A program made the position numbers and the translations under genes. The notes beneath the pieces were generated by a model that saw only the letters and a list, made by a program, of their open reading frames with translations, searched no databases and was not told the origin of the DNA. Shown one piece after another: positions 53,404 to 62,408 of a stretch of DNA of 64,000 nt. The stretch's first letter is position 1. Each line of letters opens with the position of its first letter. This DNA comes from SB11 sp943370295. Lineage in GTDB: Bacteria > Bacteroidota > Bacteroidia > UBA8524. Location of the stretch: positions 124,001 through 188,000 of the forward strand of contig CALRQL020000004.1 in NCBI GenBank assembly GCA_943370295.1, read 5' to 3'.

Positions 53404-53423
53404 ACCTTAGACAGAAGAAATAT

Positions 53424-54098
53424 CTACTTGCCGAAGTCACAAAAAAGGCTAGCCTTTCCTTTCGAAATCCTTCTAAAGTATATATTGAAATAACCTAATG
53501 AGCGAAGTGCATTTTTCAAATCAACCACCGTACCCATTTTTAGTTCGCGTTCAAAAAGTAGGTTTATGTTTGCTGTTTGAGGCTCCCAGCTATGAATTGG
53601 GGTTAAGAGTTTTGTTAAAGTATCTAAATCGTTATAATAGTTTCCTTGCCAGTAATATAAGGCAGTATCGGTTCCCCTTTTATAGCCTACTGTAATGGTA
53701 TTTTCAATGATACTTCTCATTTCTATACTTTTTTTACAGCTATCGGTAATTAGATCAATAATCATAAGAGGTTCAGAATAATAAGAAGGCTTTCCTCTTA
53801 CATACCTGTTGCCCTCTATTATCAAACTATCAGGATAAAACTTTGCTGGGAAAGATTGCGTGCCAATGTTTAGGGAATTTTCTGTGACAATCACTTTTTC
53901 CTGTATGCGGTTAAGCCATGATGTTAAAACTGTTACACTGTCATTTTCAATATTCAGATAGTCGAGTGTGTAGATTACCCATCCTGATTTGTAATTGTCT
54001 TTCACTAAATACCATTCCCCTTCAATGGATTTATGGTTTTGTTCAGGCTTCAAACAGCCTAACTGCAATAAACAAAAAAGAAACAGCAGTAATCTCAT
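53424..54098 (-). CDS. Hypothetical lipoprotein
   Basis: 224 aa. The lipobox is LLQLGC (Cys15). The N-terminal mature part SIEGEWYLVKDNY resembles a lipocalin-like/META-type beta-barrel start. The C-terminal half has an alpha/beta pattern (LLFERELKMGTVVDLKNALR). No catalytic motif or firm family. It lies 4 bp after the Nudix gene and is probably co-transcribed. Confidence 0.7.
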   Translation of the reverse strand: MRLLLFLFCLLQLGCLKPEQNHKSIEGEWYLVKDNYKSGWVIYTLDYLNIENDSVTVLTSWLNRIQEKVIVTENSLNIGTQSFPAKFYPDSLIIEGNRYVRGKPSYYSEPLMIIDLITDSCKKSIEMRSIIENTITVGYKRGTDTALYYWQGNYYNDLDTLTKLLTPIHSWEPQTANINLLFERELKMGTVVDLKNALRSLGYFNIYFRRISKGKASLFCDFGK

Positions 54099-54102
54099 GC
54101 TA

Positions 54103-54657
54103 TCAAATCTTTCCCTCGTCCATCCATATTTTGGCCTTAAGCACCGTCATTACCGTAAGACTGTCGGTCACTTCGTTGTCCATTACCATGCGGTACAATT
54201 GGGCAAAAGGCAGTTTGCGCACCTCAAGACGTTCATCATCGTCGGGGTGTGGTTCGGTAAAGCTCAATCCCTTTGCTACATACATATAGGCATATTCGTT
54301 AGTAGCACTGTTGCTGGTATGGCTGGTGAGTAATAGCTGCCAATCACGGGCTATAACTCCGCATTCCTCTTGCAATTCACGCTTGGCACTCTCTATCGGC
54401 TCCACATCCAAATGACCACCGCCTTCGGGTATTTCCCAACTGTATTGGTTAATAGGGTAGCGGTACTGGCCCACAATCCAAGTATTATAGTCATCGTCAA
54501 GCGGTAATACTCCAATAGCAAGGTTTTTAAACTCAGTAACGGTATAAATACCATTACTTCCGCCGGGGTTTATTACCTTATGGTGGTTAATGCGAACCCA
54601 AGGGGTTTCGTGCACAATCTCCGATGATAAGGTCGTCCAAGGGTTTTCCTGACTCAC
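54103..54657 (-). CDS. Nudix hydrolase, ADP-ribose pyrophosphatase-like
   Basis: 184 aa. The Nudix helix SAKRELQEECGV has the metal-binding REL-EE-G core, preceded by WEIPEGGGHLDVEP, where the usual Glu of the G-x5-E element is Val with Glu one position later. N-terminal strands (WVRINHHKVINPGG) match the ADPRase type. It should hydrolyse nucleoside-diphosphate sugars such as ADP-ribose; substrate not shown. It diverges from the membrane glycosyltransferase-like gene with a 54-bp gap. Confidence 0.9.
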   Translation of the reverse strand: MSQENPWTTLSSEIVHETPWVRINHHKVINPGGSNGIYTVTEFKNLAIGVLPLDDDYNTWIVGQYRYPINQYSWEIPEGGGHLDVEPIESAKRELQEECGVIARDWQLLLTSHTSNSATNEYAYMYVAKGLSFTEPHPDDDERLEVRKLPFAQLYRMVMDNEVTDSLTVMTVLKAKIWMDEGKI

Positions 54658-54711
54658 GTTTATAAAGTTTTTTCAAAAATATCTTTTTACTACGCCCTGT
54701 GGGGTTTTATT

Positions 54712-56232
54712 TTGGTTAAAAAACCACAAGTATTGATAAACAAGGCACAAGTACAAAAACGTTTCAATGTAATAGCGCTTTGGTTTTTAGTTGTGGCCTA
54801 TCTACACTACTTGCGCCCCCTGTTTTTGGTCGATTTTTGGTACGATGAGGTGATGAGTTTAGAAGAGTTCATTCTTGTACCCTTCAAAAAAACGGTTACC
54901 GATTACCCGGTTCCCAACAATCATATCTTTTTTAGTCTGTTGATGAACGGCTGGCTGAAATTATGGGGCATACACACCTTTGCTGAAGCCGTACAATCCA
55001 TTTGGGTAGTTAGGTTATTACCCGCGTTATTTAGTTCGGTAGCATTGTTTACTGTAGCCGCCACCGTAAACAGGGCTACAAAACAACGATGGGGCGTAGT
55101 GGGCATGGTTTCCCTTATGGCTATGCTGCCTTTTTATAACTACGCAACGCAGGTAAGAGGGTATGGGCTTAGTATATTGCTGATTACATTGATAACCAAC
55201 AGACTGGTAGCCTATTACCAAACCCGCAAAGCAATGTCGGGTGTATGGGCAAGTGTATTCACAGCATTGTTTATTTATACTATCCCTTCTAATCTATACC
55301 CTGTGATTGCATTCTTAGCCGTTGCAGGAACAATGTGTTTATGGACATTAGCTAAGGAAGGTTTTAAACAGGCTGTAAATTCAGTCCATGCAAAGGCGGC
55401 ATTGTTTGTGGGGAGTGGAGTAGTGGTGGCGATTTTGCTATACCTACCCGTTTTTAAACAAGTAATTAGCAATGATTATGTAAAATCAGCGGGGATGTTC
55501 AGGGTTGAGATATGGAGTGAAGCCTTACAAATACTTAAGTATTTACTTAAGCCGTATTTCATATCACTCATTATCATAGTTTGGGGGTTATGGTTTGCTG
55601 TGGCCAAAAAAGCAGATATGCGAGTCGTGGCAGTTCTGGCAGTTGTAATTGCGCTGCCCTTTGTGTTTAGTTACCTGCGGGGCGATAAACCCTTTGATAG
55701 GGTGTTTTTATGGATTTGCCCGCTATTGGCCATCGTCACAGGTGTTTTTTATACCTATTTACACGAAGGATTTATTAAGCGTTCAATGATGGCCACTTCG
55801 TTTGATTTTGTTGTTATGGTTGGTTTGCTATTTGGATTGCAAGATGCCAAAAGAAGTGCTGAGGCACGGTTGGCTGTTGACCTGAAAAACGAAGTAAACC
55901 GCTGTGATATTTACTACAACAATCTGCTTACTACGTATCATACCAATCAAAATTTGGGGTGGTTTAAACAAAATTATTATACCGATAGTGCAGTAGTGTA
56001 TTTACACGAAGTTGACAAATATGCCATGCACGGGTATTTACCCTTACATGCTATACAATGGGAGCCAGACCCACAAAAAATTAAATCGGTGGATAGGTAC
56101 TTTATCATCACTTTTGCCCCTACCAAAGCCCAAAACTATTATTTGCAGTTTGACAGCAACTATACATTTAAAAGACTGAATCCTGATTTGGATTATGTTA
56201 ATATCATAGAGGCTGTACGTGTTACTGATTAG
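54712..56232 (+). CDS. GT-C/PMT-like (GT39-type) polytopic membrane protein
   Basis: 506 aa with about ten membrane segments. The first luminal loop has FWYDEVMSLEEF followed by a VPNNHIFFSLLMNGWLKLWG stretch. This is the arrangement of GT-C glycosyltransferases such as the GT39/ArnT-like family, with an acidic DE catalytic pair. They transfer sugars from polyprenyl-phosphate donors. The C-terminal 130 residues are a soluble domain with no recognised family. The start is TTG 54712; no ATG is available before the first motif. Acceptor and donor unknown. Confidence 0.75.
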   Translation: MVKKPQVLINKAQVQKRFNVIALWFLVVAYLHYLRPLFLVDFWYDEVMSLEEFILVPFKKTVTDYPVPNNHIFFSLLMNGWLKLWGIHTFAEAVQSIWVVRLLPALFSSVALFTVAATVNRATKQRWGVVGMVSLMAMLPFYNYATQVRGYGLSILLITLITNRLVAYYQTRKAMSGVWASVFTALFIYTIPSNLYPVIAFLAVAGTMCLWTLAKEGFKQAVNSVHAKAALFVGSGVVVAILLYLPVFKQVISNDYVKSAGMFRVEIWSEALQILKYLLKPYFISLIIIVWGLWFAVAKKADMRVVAVLAVVIALPFVFSYLRGDKPFDRVFLWICPLLAIVTGVFYTYLHEGFIKRSMMATSFDFVVMVGLLFGLQDAKRSAEARLAVDLKNEVNRCDIYYNNLLTTYHTNQNLGWFKQNYYTDSAVVYLHEVDKYAMHGYLPLHAIQWEPDPQKIKSVDRYFIITFAPTKAQNYYLQFDSNYTFKRLNPDLDYVNIIEAVRVTD

Positions 56233-56252
56233 TTAACACAAAGCTTTTAAGT

Positions 56253-57032
56253 TTACTTTTCGATTACTACAAACAAGTAGTCACCCAACTCATCGTTGTA
56301 GTGGGCTTTAACTTTTTCAAAAGTTTCGCGTTCAATGTCAGTAGCAAGTTGTGCAAGTCCTTGTTCCACCTCTTCTTTGTTTGCCAGGGCAGCAAACGAA
56401 GAAATACCCTGACGTATTAGAGCATCAAAGTAAAGTTTAGGTTGATTTTTGCCCACGTACAAAAACTTGTCCTGCAAGTCGTTTTTCACGTAGTACTTAT
56501 GATTGGCAGTAATTTTTAATCCCGCTTCCGAAACCGCCGACTCAATAGCGGTGTATGATGGCATCTGACGGATTGAGCGTTCAAGCATTTTAGGGAAATA
56601 ATGATTGAGCCAATACCCTTGCATTTGCTCAGCCGTTGAGGTAAAAATTACCATACGGGCATTGGGTTTCAACACTCGGTACAGCTCTTTAAAAGCAAGG
56701 ACTAAATTAGTCCAATGGTGGATGGTAAGAGTGCCTATCGCCCCGTCAAAATAATTGTCCGTAAACGGAATGTTCTCAGCACTGCCTAATTGCCATTTCA
56801 CCGATTGACTTTTGGTTTTGGCTTGCTCCAACATCAGTGTTGAAGGTTCAACACCCACCATGTTAATGCCTTTGTGGGCCAGCGTGATAGTATAATTGCC
56901 CGTACCGCACCCTATATCCAAACAAACCCCTTCGGGTTGTGGCTGTAATAACCCAAAAAGTGTTTGCGCCAAATACGGGTCGGCGGTACGTGTTTGATTG
57001 TATTGGCTGCCAATGGTGTTATAGGTCGTCAT
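56253..57032 (-). CDS. Class I SAM-dependent methyltransferase
   Basis: 259 aa. Motif I is VCLDIGCGTGNYT near residues 37-49, with the acidic end of strand two in VGVEPS, motif IV DGAIGTLTIHHW and then LYRVLKPNARMVIFTS. This is the Methyltransf_11/UbiE-like layout. The substrate is unknown. The intervals around it hold no other gene; 57033-57167 shows nothing recognisable. Confidence 0.9.
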   Translation of the reverse strand: MTTYNTIGSQYNQTRTADPYLAQTLFGLLQPQPEGVCLDIGCGTGNYTITLAHKGINMVGVEPSTLMLEQAKTKSQSVKWQLGSAENIPFTDNYFDGAIGTLTIHHWTNLVLAFKELYRVLKPNARMVIFTSTAEQMQGYWLNHYFPKMLERSIRQMPSYTAIESAVSEAGLKITANHKYYVKNDLQDKFLYVGKNQPKLYFDALIRQGISSFAALANKEEVEQGLAQLATDIERETFEKVKAHYNDELGDYLFVVIEK

Positions 57033-57167
57033 GCGATGTGTTTGTTTACGACATAATTTGTTTTAGACAAAAAATACTCAATTAGTTTGACAATTAAGCA
57101 TATGTTGGTTCAATCAGTTTAAGCAATCAATGAGCAAAATTATAAACTGACGAGTGTTGAAAAGGTA

Positions 57168-57887
57168 CTAAGCCATTTCCAACTTGGGCAATTGCCATTC
57201 GGGTATTGTACCGTCGGCATTCTCCACCAAACCGTCGCGTAAGCGAACAATGCGTTTGGCGCGCTGTGCAATATCTTCTTCGTGGGTAACCACAATAATC
57301 GTGTTGCCTTGTTTGTGCAAATCTTCAAACAACTGCATTATTTCTACCGAGGTTTTGGTATCCAAGTTACCGGTAGGCTCATCGGCCAATATAATACTGG
57401 GTCTGTTTACCAGTGCGCGGGCTACAGCCACCCGTTGGCGTTGTCCGCCTGAAAGTTCGTTAGGTCTGTGGTTAACACGGTCGCCCAACCCCACTGATTT
57501 TAATACCTCCATCGCGCGTGCTAAGCGTTCTTCTTTTTTTATCCCTGCATATATCAGCGGTAAAGCAACATTCTCCAGTGATGATAAACGGGGTAATAGG
57601 TTAAACGTTTGAAATACAAACCCGATTTCCTGATTACGGATATCGGCCAACTCATTATCCCCCATGCTGCTCACGTCTTTCCCGTTAAGCATATAGGTGC
57701 CGGCGGTGGGTGTATCTAAAGCTCCCAATACATTCATCAGGGTAGATTTCCCCGAACCCGAAGGCCCCATCAAAGCAACGTATTCACCCTTAAATATTTC
57801 GATATTTACATCTTTAAGGGCATACAGCACCTCGGTGCCCATAATATACCTGCGTTGGATGTGTTGTAAATGGATTAATGCACTCAT
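57168..57887 (-). CDS. ABC transporter ATP-binding protein, LolD/MacB family
   Basis: 239 aa. Walker A is GPSGSGKS, the Q-loop is in VFQTFNLLPRLSSLENV, the signature is LSGGQRQRVAVARA, Walker B is IILADEPTGNLD, and the switch His is in VTHEED. These match the MacB/LolD/FtsE branch, which works with FtsX-like permeases in lipoprotein or peptide extrusion. No permease gene is adjacent. It is last in the operon after gatC (40-bp gap). Confidence 0.93.
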   Translation of the reverse strand: MSALIHLQHIQRRYIMGTEVLYALKDVNIEIFKGEYVALMGPSGSGKSTLMNVLGALDTPTAGTYMLNGKDVSSMGDNELADIRNQEIGFVFQTFNLLPRLSSLENVALPLIYAGIKKEERLARAMEVLKSVGLGDRVNHRPNELSGGQRQRVAVARALVNRPSIILADEPTGNLDTKTSVEIMQLFEDLHKQGNTIIVVTHEEDIAQRAKRIVRLRDGLVENADGTIPEWQLPKLEMA

Positions 57888-57927
57888 GGATTTTTTTGTT
57901 TGCGATTAAAAGTTGTTGAAATAATAC

Positions 57928-58221
57928 TCAGCCTTTATCAATCACCTTAGGTGCGCGGAAATAATCACTATCTTTCTTAGGAGCATTTAATAACGCCTCT
58001 GCTTTATCCAAATGGCCCTTTACCTCATCAGCACGCAACACGTTCACATCTTCAGTCATATAAATCAGTGGTTCAACTCCTTCTGTATCCACTTGGTTCA
58101 ACTGCTCACAAAAACCGATTATTTTTTCCAAATCGGCTTTAATGGCATCACGTTCTCCGGCTTCAAACTCAAGCCTGGCCAAGTGCGAAAGGTGGTTTAC
58201 CAACTCATCGTTTACTTGCAT
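57928..58221 (-). CDS. gatC: Asp/Glu-tRNA amidotransferase subunit GatC
   Basis: 97 aa, typical. LVNHLSHLARLEFEAGERDA and the C-terminal PLIYMTEDVNVLRADEV with FRAPKVID are the GatC signature. It stabilises the GatA-GatB pair that makes Gln-tRNA and Asn-tRNA. gatA and gatB are not in the window. It overlaps the plsC-like gene by 17 bp. Confidence 0.95.
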   Translation of the reverse strand: MQVNDELVNHLSHLARLEFEAGERDAIKADLEKIIGFCEQLNQVDTEGVEPLIYMTEDVNVLRADEVKGHLDKAEALLNAPKKDSDYFRAPKVIDKG

Positions 58222-58975
58222 ATTCGTTCAATTTTGTTTCAATAATATGAAAAACATTTTGTTTCAACTCCTCTGCATCAGAGGGTTTTAGATGGGCAGC
58301 CGCAATAGGACGATGAACATACATTCGCAGCTTTCCGGGGCGGGCAGCAAAGGGTCCGTATTCAGGTACTTTTATCCAGTTATCAGGTAAAGTAACCGGC
58401 AATACATAAGCGCCTGATGCTATCGCTGCTTTAAATGGGCCGTCTTTAAATCTTCCTAAATCGGGTACCCACGTACCGATAGTTCCTTCCGGAAATATCA
58501 CAATACTTGTACCATCTTCCTGCATCCGTTTGTTGGCAAGCTTGAAAGCCGCCGCAGCATTGTGCGGGCTTTTACGGTCAACCCCTATATCCATTGTTCT
58601 GAAAAACCGTCCAAAAACGGGTATCCGTTCCAACTCAGCTTTTGCCATAAAAGTTACATACCCGGGCAATCCGCAAGTAATAACGGGAATATCAACGTAC
58701 GAAGTATGATTAGCCACCACAACGTATGTCTTTTTTGGGTCGAATTCTTCCTCAAACTCCACTTTTAACCATAAACCCGATAAGGTCATCAGGAACCATC
58801 CCCACACTTTGCGCCCGAAGTGGGCCGCCGGATACATCTTTTTATGAGAAAGTGTAACGGCAAACCAAGGATACAGCACTATAAAACCAAACCCCAACAA
58901 AAAGAAAAACCACCAACCGTGTATGCGTTGCAACGCATTAGGGTGGGGTATTTTAGAGGCTTTTTTTCTAGCCAT
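58205..58975 (-). CDS. 1-acyl-sn-glycerol-3-phosphate acyltransferase-like (PlsC family)
   Basis: 256 aa. An N-terminal membrane segment (WWFFFLLGFGFIVLYPWFAV) is followed by the acyltransferase motifs NHTSYVD (H-x4-D), a region with Arg in GRFFRTMDIGVDR, and FPEGT. It acylates lysophosphatidic acid in phospholipid synthesis. It overlaps gatC downstream by 17 bp and the SRPBCC gene upstream by 8 bp. Confidence 0.92.
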   Translation of the reverse strand: MARKKASKIPHPNALQRIHGWWFFFLLGFGFIVLYPWFAVTLSHKKMYPAAHFGRKVWGWFLMTLSGLWLKVEFEEEFDPKKTYVVVANHTSYVDIPVITCGLPGYVTFMAKAELERIPVFGRFFRTMDIGVDRKSPHNAAAAFKLANKRMQEDGTSIVIFPEGTIGTWVPDLGRFKDGPFKAAIASGAYVLPVTLPDNWIKVPEYGPFAARPGKLRMYVHRPIAAAHLKPSDAEELKQNVFHIIETKLNEYASKR

Positions 58976-59369
58976 TCATCACAGTTTTTAATTGCTCAAC
59001 CTGATATTTTAAGAAGTTTTCAAGGGGTTTCACTGCCACCATCTTCAAAAACATATTCAAATCAGCTTCAAGTATGGCGTTTACAGTGCAACCGTTTGCA
59101 GCAGGGTTAATCACCCATTTCAGCATAAAATCAAAAGGTTTTCTGCCGTCCGGCTCAAGAGCAATCAGTGCATCTTCAATCGTTTCTTTCATCCTCAATG
59201 CCAAATCAGCCGTGCCTTGGATGGTGAAACTACAAGTTACCTCAGTACTTTGCCAGTTAATTACCTGTGCGGGCATTAGCTGTTTATGGTTGTTGCAATC
59301 TGCCAAAAAAGCAAATACTTCTGCCGAAGGTTTGTTTATAGCCGTTTGGCCTGCTTCAATTACTGTCAT
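58968..59369 (-). CDS. SRPBCC family protein
   Basis: 133 aa cytoplasmic START-like fold: INKPSAEVFAFLADCNNHKQ at the N-terminus, alternating strands in the middle, and a long C-terminal helix (PLENFLKYQVEQLKTVM). Ligand unknown. Neighbours overlap on both sides (4 bp and 8 bp), so it is part of the DUF4199-SRPBCC-plsC-gatC operon. Confidence 0.85.
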   Translation of the reverse strand: MTVIEAGQTAINKPSAEVFAFLADCNNHKQLMPAQVINWQSTEVTCSFTIQGTADLALRMKETIEDALIALEPDGRKPFDFMLKWVINPAANGCTVNAILEADLNMFLKMVAVKPLENFLKYQVEQLKTVMNG

Positions 59370-59977
59370 TGTTGTTTTCTGGTTGCTATTACTGATGCTA
59401 CTATAACGGATAAAAGCAGGCCGATAAGTACCAACGGGCCTGTGAATGAAATGACCGCACCTGAAAAGGTGAAAAGCTGTCCGGCTTTATCTAATTTGGT
59501 TTGTACCACTTTTGCTGAGTCAGCAGCCATTTGCTCAATGCGAGGCCTGTCGGCTTGGGTGGTGCGAACAGTATCATTATAGTTCACTACAAAATTCTCT
59601 TTGTATTGGGCAATTGTGGTGGCTGTAGAGTCTTTTTCTTTTACAAAAAAGGTCTCTGCCTCTTTCATATAAGTTACTTTAACCTCAGGGTTTATGTAGT
59701 TGAAATAGATAACATATCCGATAGCAGTAACTATGGCCGCCATTGCAGAAATAAGAATACCATTGAACATACAACGTGCAAAAGAAATGTGCCCGTTGTT
59801 ACGTTGTTTATAATCCCTCAATGCAAGGTAAATACCGGTACCTAAGGTTAGTAGGTTTATGACTAAGATGTAGAGTTTGGTAGAAGGGTCTTTAAAAATA
59901 TCTAATTGGTTGCCGACTAAGGTTTCAATAAGGATAAATGCTCCGGCTAGCGCACCCCACAAATACGTTTGTTTCAT
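59366..59977 (-). CDS. DUF4199 family membrane protein
   Basis: 203 aa with four membrane segments: GALAGAFILIETLVG, LYILVINLLTLGTGIYLAL, ILISAMAAIVTAIGYVIYF and LVLIGLLLSVIVASVIAT. The loop between segments two and three (RDYKQRNNGHISFARCMFNG) and the long exposed part before segment four are typical of DUF4199. Function unknown; it occurs widely in Bacteroidota. Confidence 0.88.
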   Translation of the reverse strand: MKQTYLWGALAGAFILIETLVGNQLDIFKDPSTKLYILVINLLTLGTGIYLALRDYKQRNNGHISFARCMFNGILISAMAAIVTAIGYVIYFNYINPEVKVTYMKEAETFFVKEKDSTATTIAQYKENFVVNYNDTVRTTQADRPRIEQMAADSAKVVQTKLDKAGQLFTFSGAVISFTGPLVLIGLLLSVIVASVIATRKQQ

Positions 59978-59987
59978 TTTGGTTCAA

Positions 59988-60026
59988 TAAAAAATGCCTT
60001 CGGCAAAAATACATTACCAAAGGCAT
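59988..60026 (-). terminator. Intrinsic terminator of the DUF3276 gene
   Basis: Stem ATGCCTT / AAGGCAT (59994-60000 with 60020-60026) is followed on the minus strand by a T-run. A smaller TGCC-TTC-GGCA hairpin overlaps one arm as an alternative fold. Confidence 0.65.
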
Positions 60027-60080
60027 ATAAATGCTTTTTTACTGCCCAAAAAGACAGTTAATATTTTTAAGGAAAAAGTC

Positions 60081-60407
60081 TTATGCTTCGTCAGCGCGGT
60101 CGTAGTCTTCCGAGTATTCAGCTTGTGAGCGGTTAAACTCCTCAAAATCATACTCAGGCATCAGCTCGCTTTTCACGTGGTTTATGGTGTCGTTCAAGGC
60201 ATCCATAAATTTGTTAAAATCTTCTTTATACAAAAAGATTTTATGCTTCACATACATCCCGTTATCCTGCCTTTTTTTGCTCTCGGTAATGGTTATGTAA
60301 TAGTCATTCCCACGGGTAGATTTAACATCAAAAAAATAGGTGCGTTTTCCTGCCCTTATTTTTTTTGAGTAAATCTCATCTCTATCATTTTTGTTAAAAT
60401 CCTCCAT
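60081..60407 (-). CDS. DUF3276 (PUR-alpha-like) nucleic-acid-binding protein
   Basis: 108 aa. KKIRAGKRTYFFDVKSTRGN, YYITITESKK and HKIFLYKEDFNKFMDALND form the single PUR repeat of bacterial Pur-alpha homologues, followed by an acidic tail (YSEDYDRADEA). These dimerise and bind single-stranded nucleic acid. The gene is monocistronic with its own promoter and terminator. Confidence 0.93.
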   Translation of the reverse strand: MEDFNKNDRDEIYSKKIRAGKRTYFFDVKSTRGNDYYITITESKKRQDNGMYVKHKIFLYKEDFNKFMDALNDTINHVKSELMPEYDFEEFNRSQAEYSEDYDRADEA

Positions 60408-60459
60408 TTTAATCCTCTATTGCGTTTCGTTTAGTTCTGCAATTACTCCAATATTTCTG

Positions 60460-60492
60460 TAAAAATAGAAAGTTGCTGGCATTATTTGCAAA
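60460..60492 (-). promoter_or_regulatory. Predicted promoter of the DUF3276 gene
   Basis: On the minus strand TTTG (60489-60492) and TATTTTTA (60460-60467) are 21 nt apart; the second element differs from TAnnTTTG only at the last base. It is 53 bp before the start codon. Confidence 0.5.
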
Positions 60493-60536
60493 TTTTAGTC
60501 GATTTTTTTTTTGCTGCAAAGGGGATTTTTGATATA

Positions 60537-62324
60537 TTATGCTGTGGTGTCTTCAACCTCTTCGCGCATCTGCTTGTAATATAGCTCGGCATACTTGCCG
60601 CCTGCCTCTAATAGGGTTTTGTGGTTTCCCGTTTCTATTATCTCTCCGTCGTCAAGCACAATAATGTTGTCAGCGCCTATTACTGAAGAGATTCGGTGGC
60701 TGATAATTATCGCAGTTTTATCTTGAAAAATGTCTTTAAAATTAGTCAAAATAGTAGCCTCGGTTTTAGTATCTACGGCTGATAAGCAATCATCGAGCAA
60801 TAAAATTTCAGGCTCTTTAATAATTGCCCTTGCTATGGCTACACGTTGTTTTTGGCCTCCTGAAAGCGTTACACCGCGCTCGCCCACCATGGTTTCAAAC
60901 TGCTTCGGAAAATCCATAATATTATCATAAATATCGGCCTGTTTTGCAGCTTGAGCCACCTTCTCGTGCGGGTTTTCGCGGTTACTTAAGCCAAAAGCAA
61001 TATTTTCAGAAATACTATCGCTAAACAAAAACACATCTTGTGGCACATAGCCCACACGCTCCCTAAAATCTTCAAGATTAGTAGCACTAAGAGGTTTTCC
61101 GTCAATTAATATTTGGCCTTCCTGCACATCGTACAAACGTAATAGCAACGATGCTATGGTACTTTTACCCGAGCCTGTAGAGCCAATAATACCAAAGGTT
61201 TGTCCTTTTTGTATACTGAAATTAATATTGGTTAATGCCTTTTGTTTGGCATTTTCATACTTAAAGCCCACATTCACAAACTCAATGGCGTTGTTAAAAT
61301 CAAAGGGTTGGTGGCTGGTATTTACAATTTCGGGCTGGGTATCTAAAAATTCATTGATACGGGCTTGTGAAGCGGCGGCTCTTTGCACCAGCGATGTAAT
61401 ATAACCCAATGATGCCACCGGCCATGTAAGCATGTTCACATAAATCACAAACTCGGCAATATTACCATAGGTTAGCTCTCCGGCAATTACCAGCTTACCG
61501 CCTATAAAAATGGTTAGCAAAGTACTAAGCCCCACCAGCATCATTATTAGAGGGAAGAACAACGCATCCACCTTCACCAGCTTCATCGATTTTTCTTTAT
61601 AGTCTTCGCACTCTTTTTCAAAAGCACGTTGCGATGCGGTTTCTTTGGCAAATGCTTTGATGATTTTGATGCCCGAAAACGCCTCTTGGGTAAAGCTGGT
61701 TACTTTTGATAGTTGCGATTGTATTTTATCGCTCTGTTGCTCAATCATCGTATTCACATAGTAGATAGCAATGGCCAAAATGGGCAGTGGTATCAGTGAG
61801 TACAGCGTTAGCTCAACATTTATAGAAAGCATGATACCGATAACAACCACAAACAGGGTGATGGTGTTGATAAAGTACATTATGGCGGGACCTATGTACA
61901 TACGCACGCGCCCTACATCCTCGCTGATGCGGTTCATCAAATCACCTGTATTGTTTTTGCGGTAAAACGATTGTGATAGTTTTTGGTATTGCGCATAAAT
62001 GTCGTTTTTCATGTCGTACTCAATATGCCTTGATACCACAATAATGGTTTGACGCATAAAGAACATGAATATGCCTTTTAGTATCGTGGTGCCCACAATC
62101 AGCATAAAAAAGTAAAGGCTCACGCGGCCAATTGCTTCAATGGTGCTATCATTTATTACAAAACCGGGTGCATCGGTTATTTTTTTGCCTTCGCTCATGG
62201 CTTCGCTCACCAGCGGGCCAATCCATACGCCAAAAATGTTAGAAACGGTTACAAACAAAGTACCCAACAGCAACTTCCAGCGGTACTTAAACAGGTATTT
62301 ATTAAGGGTAGATAAGGTTTTCAA
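60537..62324 (-). CDS. ABC exporter, fused permease/ATPase (MsbA/lipid A or multidrug type)
   Basis: 595 aa. Six membrane helices occupy about residues 15-315. The nucleotide-binding domain has Walker A GSTGSGKS, Q-loop VGYVPQDVFLF, signature LSGGQKQRVAIARA and Walker B ILLLDDCLSAVD. The residue after the Walker B Asp is Asp instead of the catalytic Glu. The switch His is in IISHRIS. It exports lipids or drugs across the inner membrane. If it forms a homodimer, both ATP sites would carry the Asp variant; such replacements are known from heterodimeric exporters. Confidence 0.92.
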   Translation of the reverse strand: MKTLSTLNKYLFKYRWKLLLGTLFVTVSNIFGVWIGPLVSEAMSEGKKITDAPGFVINDSTIEAIGRVSLYFFMLIVGTTILKGIFMFFMRQTIIVVSRHIEYDMKNDIYAQYQKLSQSFYRKNNTGDLMNRISEDVGRVRMYIGPAIMYFINTITLFVVVIGIMLSINVELTLYSLIPLPILAIAIYYVNTMIEQQSDKIQSQLSKVTSFTQEAFSGIKIIKAFAKETASQRAFEKECEDYKEKSMKLVKVDALFFPLIMMLVGLSTLLTIFIGGKLVIAGELTYGNIAEFVIYVNMLTWPVASLGYITSLVQRAAASQARINEFLDTQPEIVNTSHQPFDFNNAIEFVNVGFKYENAKQKALTNINFSIQKGQTFGIIGSTGSGKSTIASLLLRLYDVQEGQILIDGKPLSATNLEDFRERVGYVPQDVFLFSDSISENIAFGLSNRENPHEKVAQAAKQADIYDNIMDFPKQFETMVGERGVTLSGGQKQRVAIARAIIKEPEILLLDDCLSAVDTKTEATILTNFKDIFQDKTAIIISHRISSVIGADNIIVLDDGEIIETGNHKTLLEAGGKYAELYYKQMREEVEDTTA

Positions 62325-62364
62325 GGGAATATTAAAAATAGGGTTATGTTAAGCCAAAAAAAAT

Positions 62365-62372
62365 TACTTTTG
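62365..62372 (+). promoter_or_regulatory. Putative -7 element (TACTTTTG) of the amino-acid dehydrogenase gene
   Basis: TACTTTTG fits TAnnTTTG and lies 36 bp before ATG 62409, inside a longer in-frame extension, which supports the later start. The -33 region has TTA rather than TTG. Confidence 0.45.
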
Positions 62373-62408
62373 CGGCATCTTTTTAAAACCGCACAAAATT
62401 ATCACATT

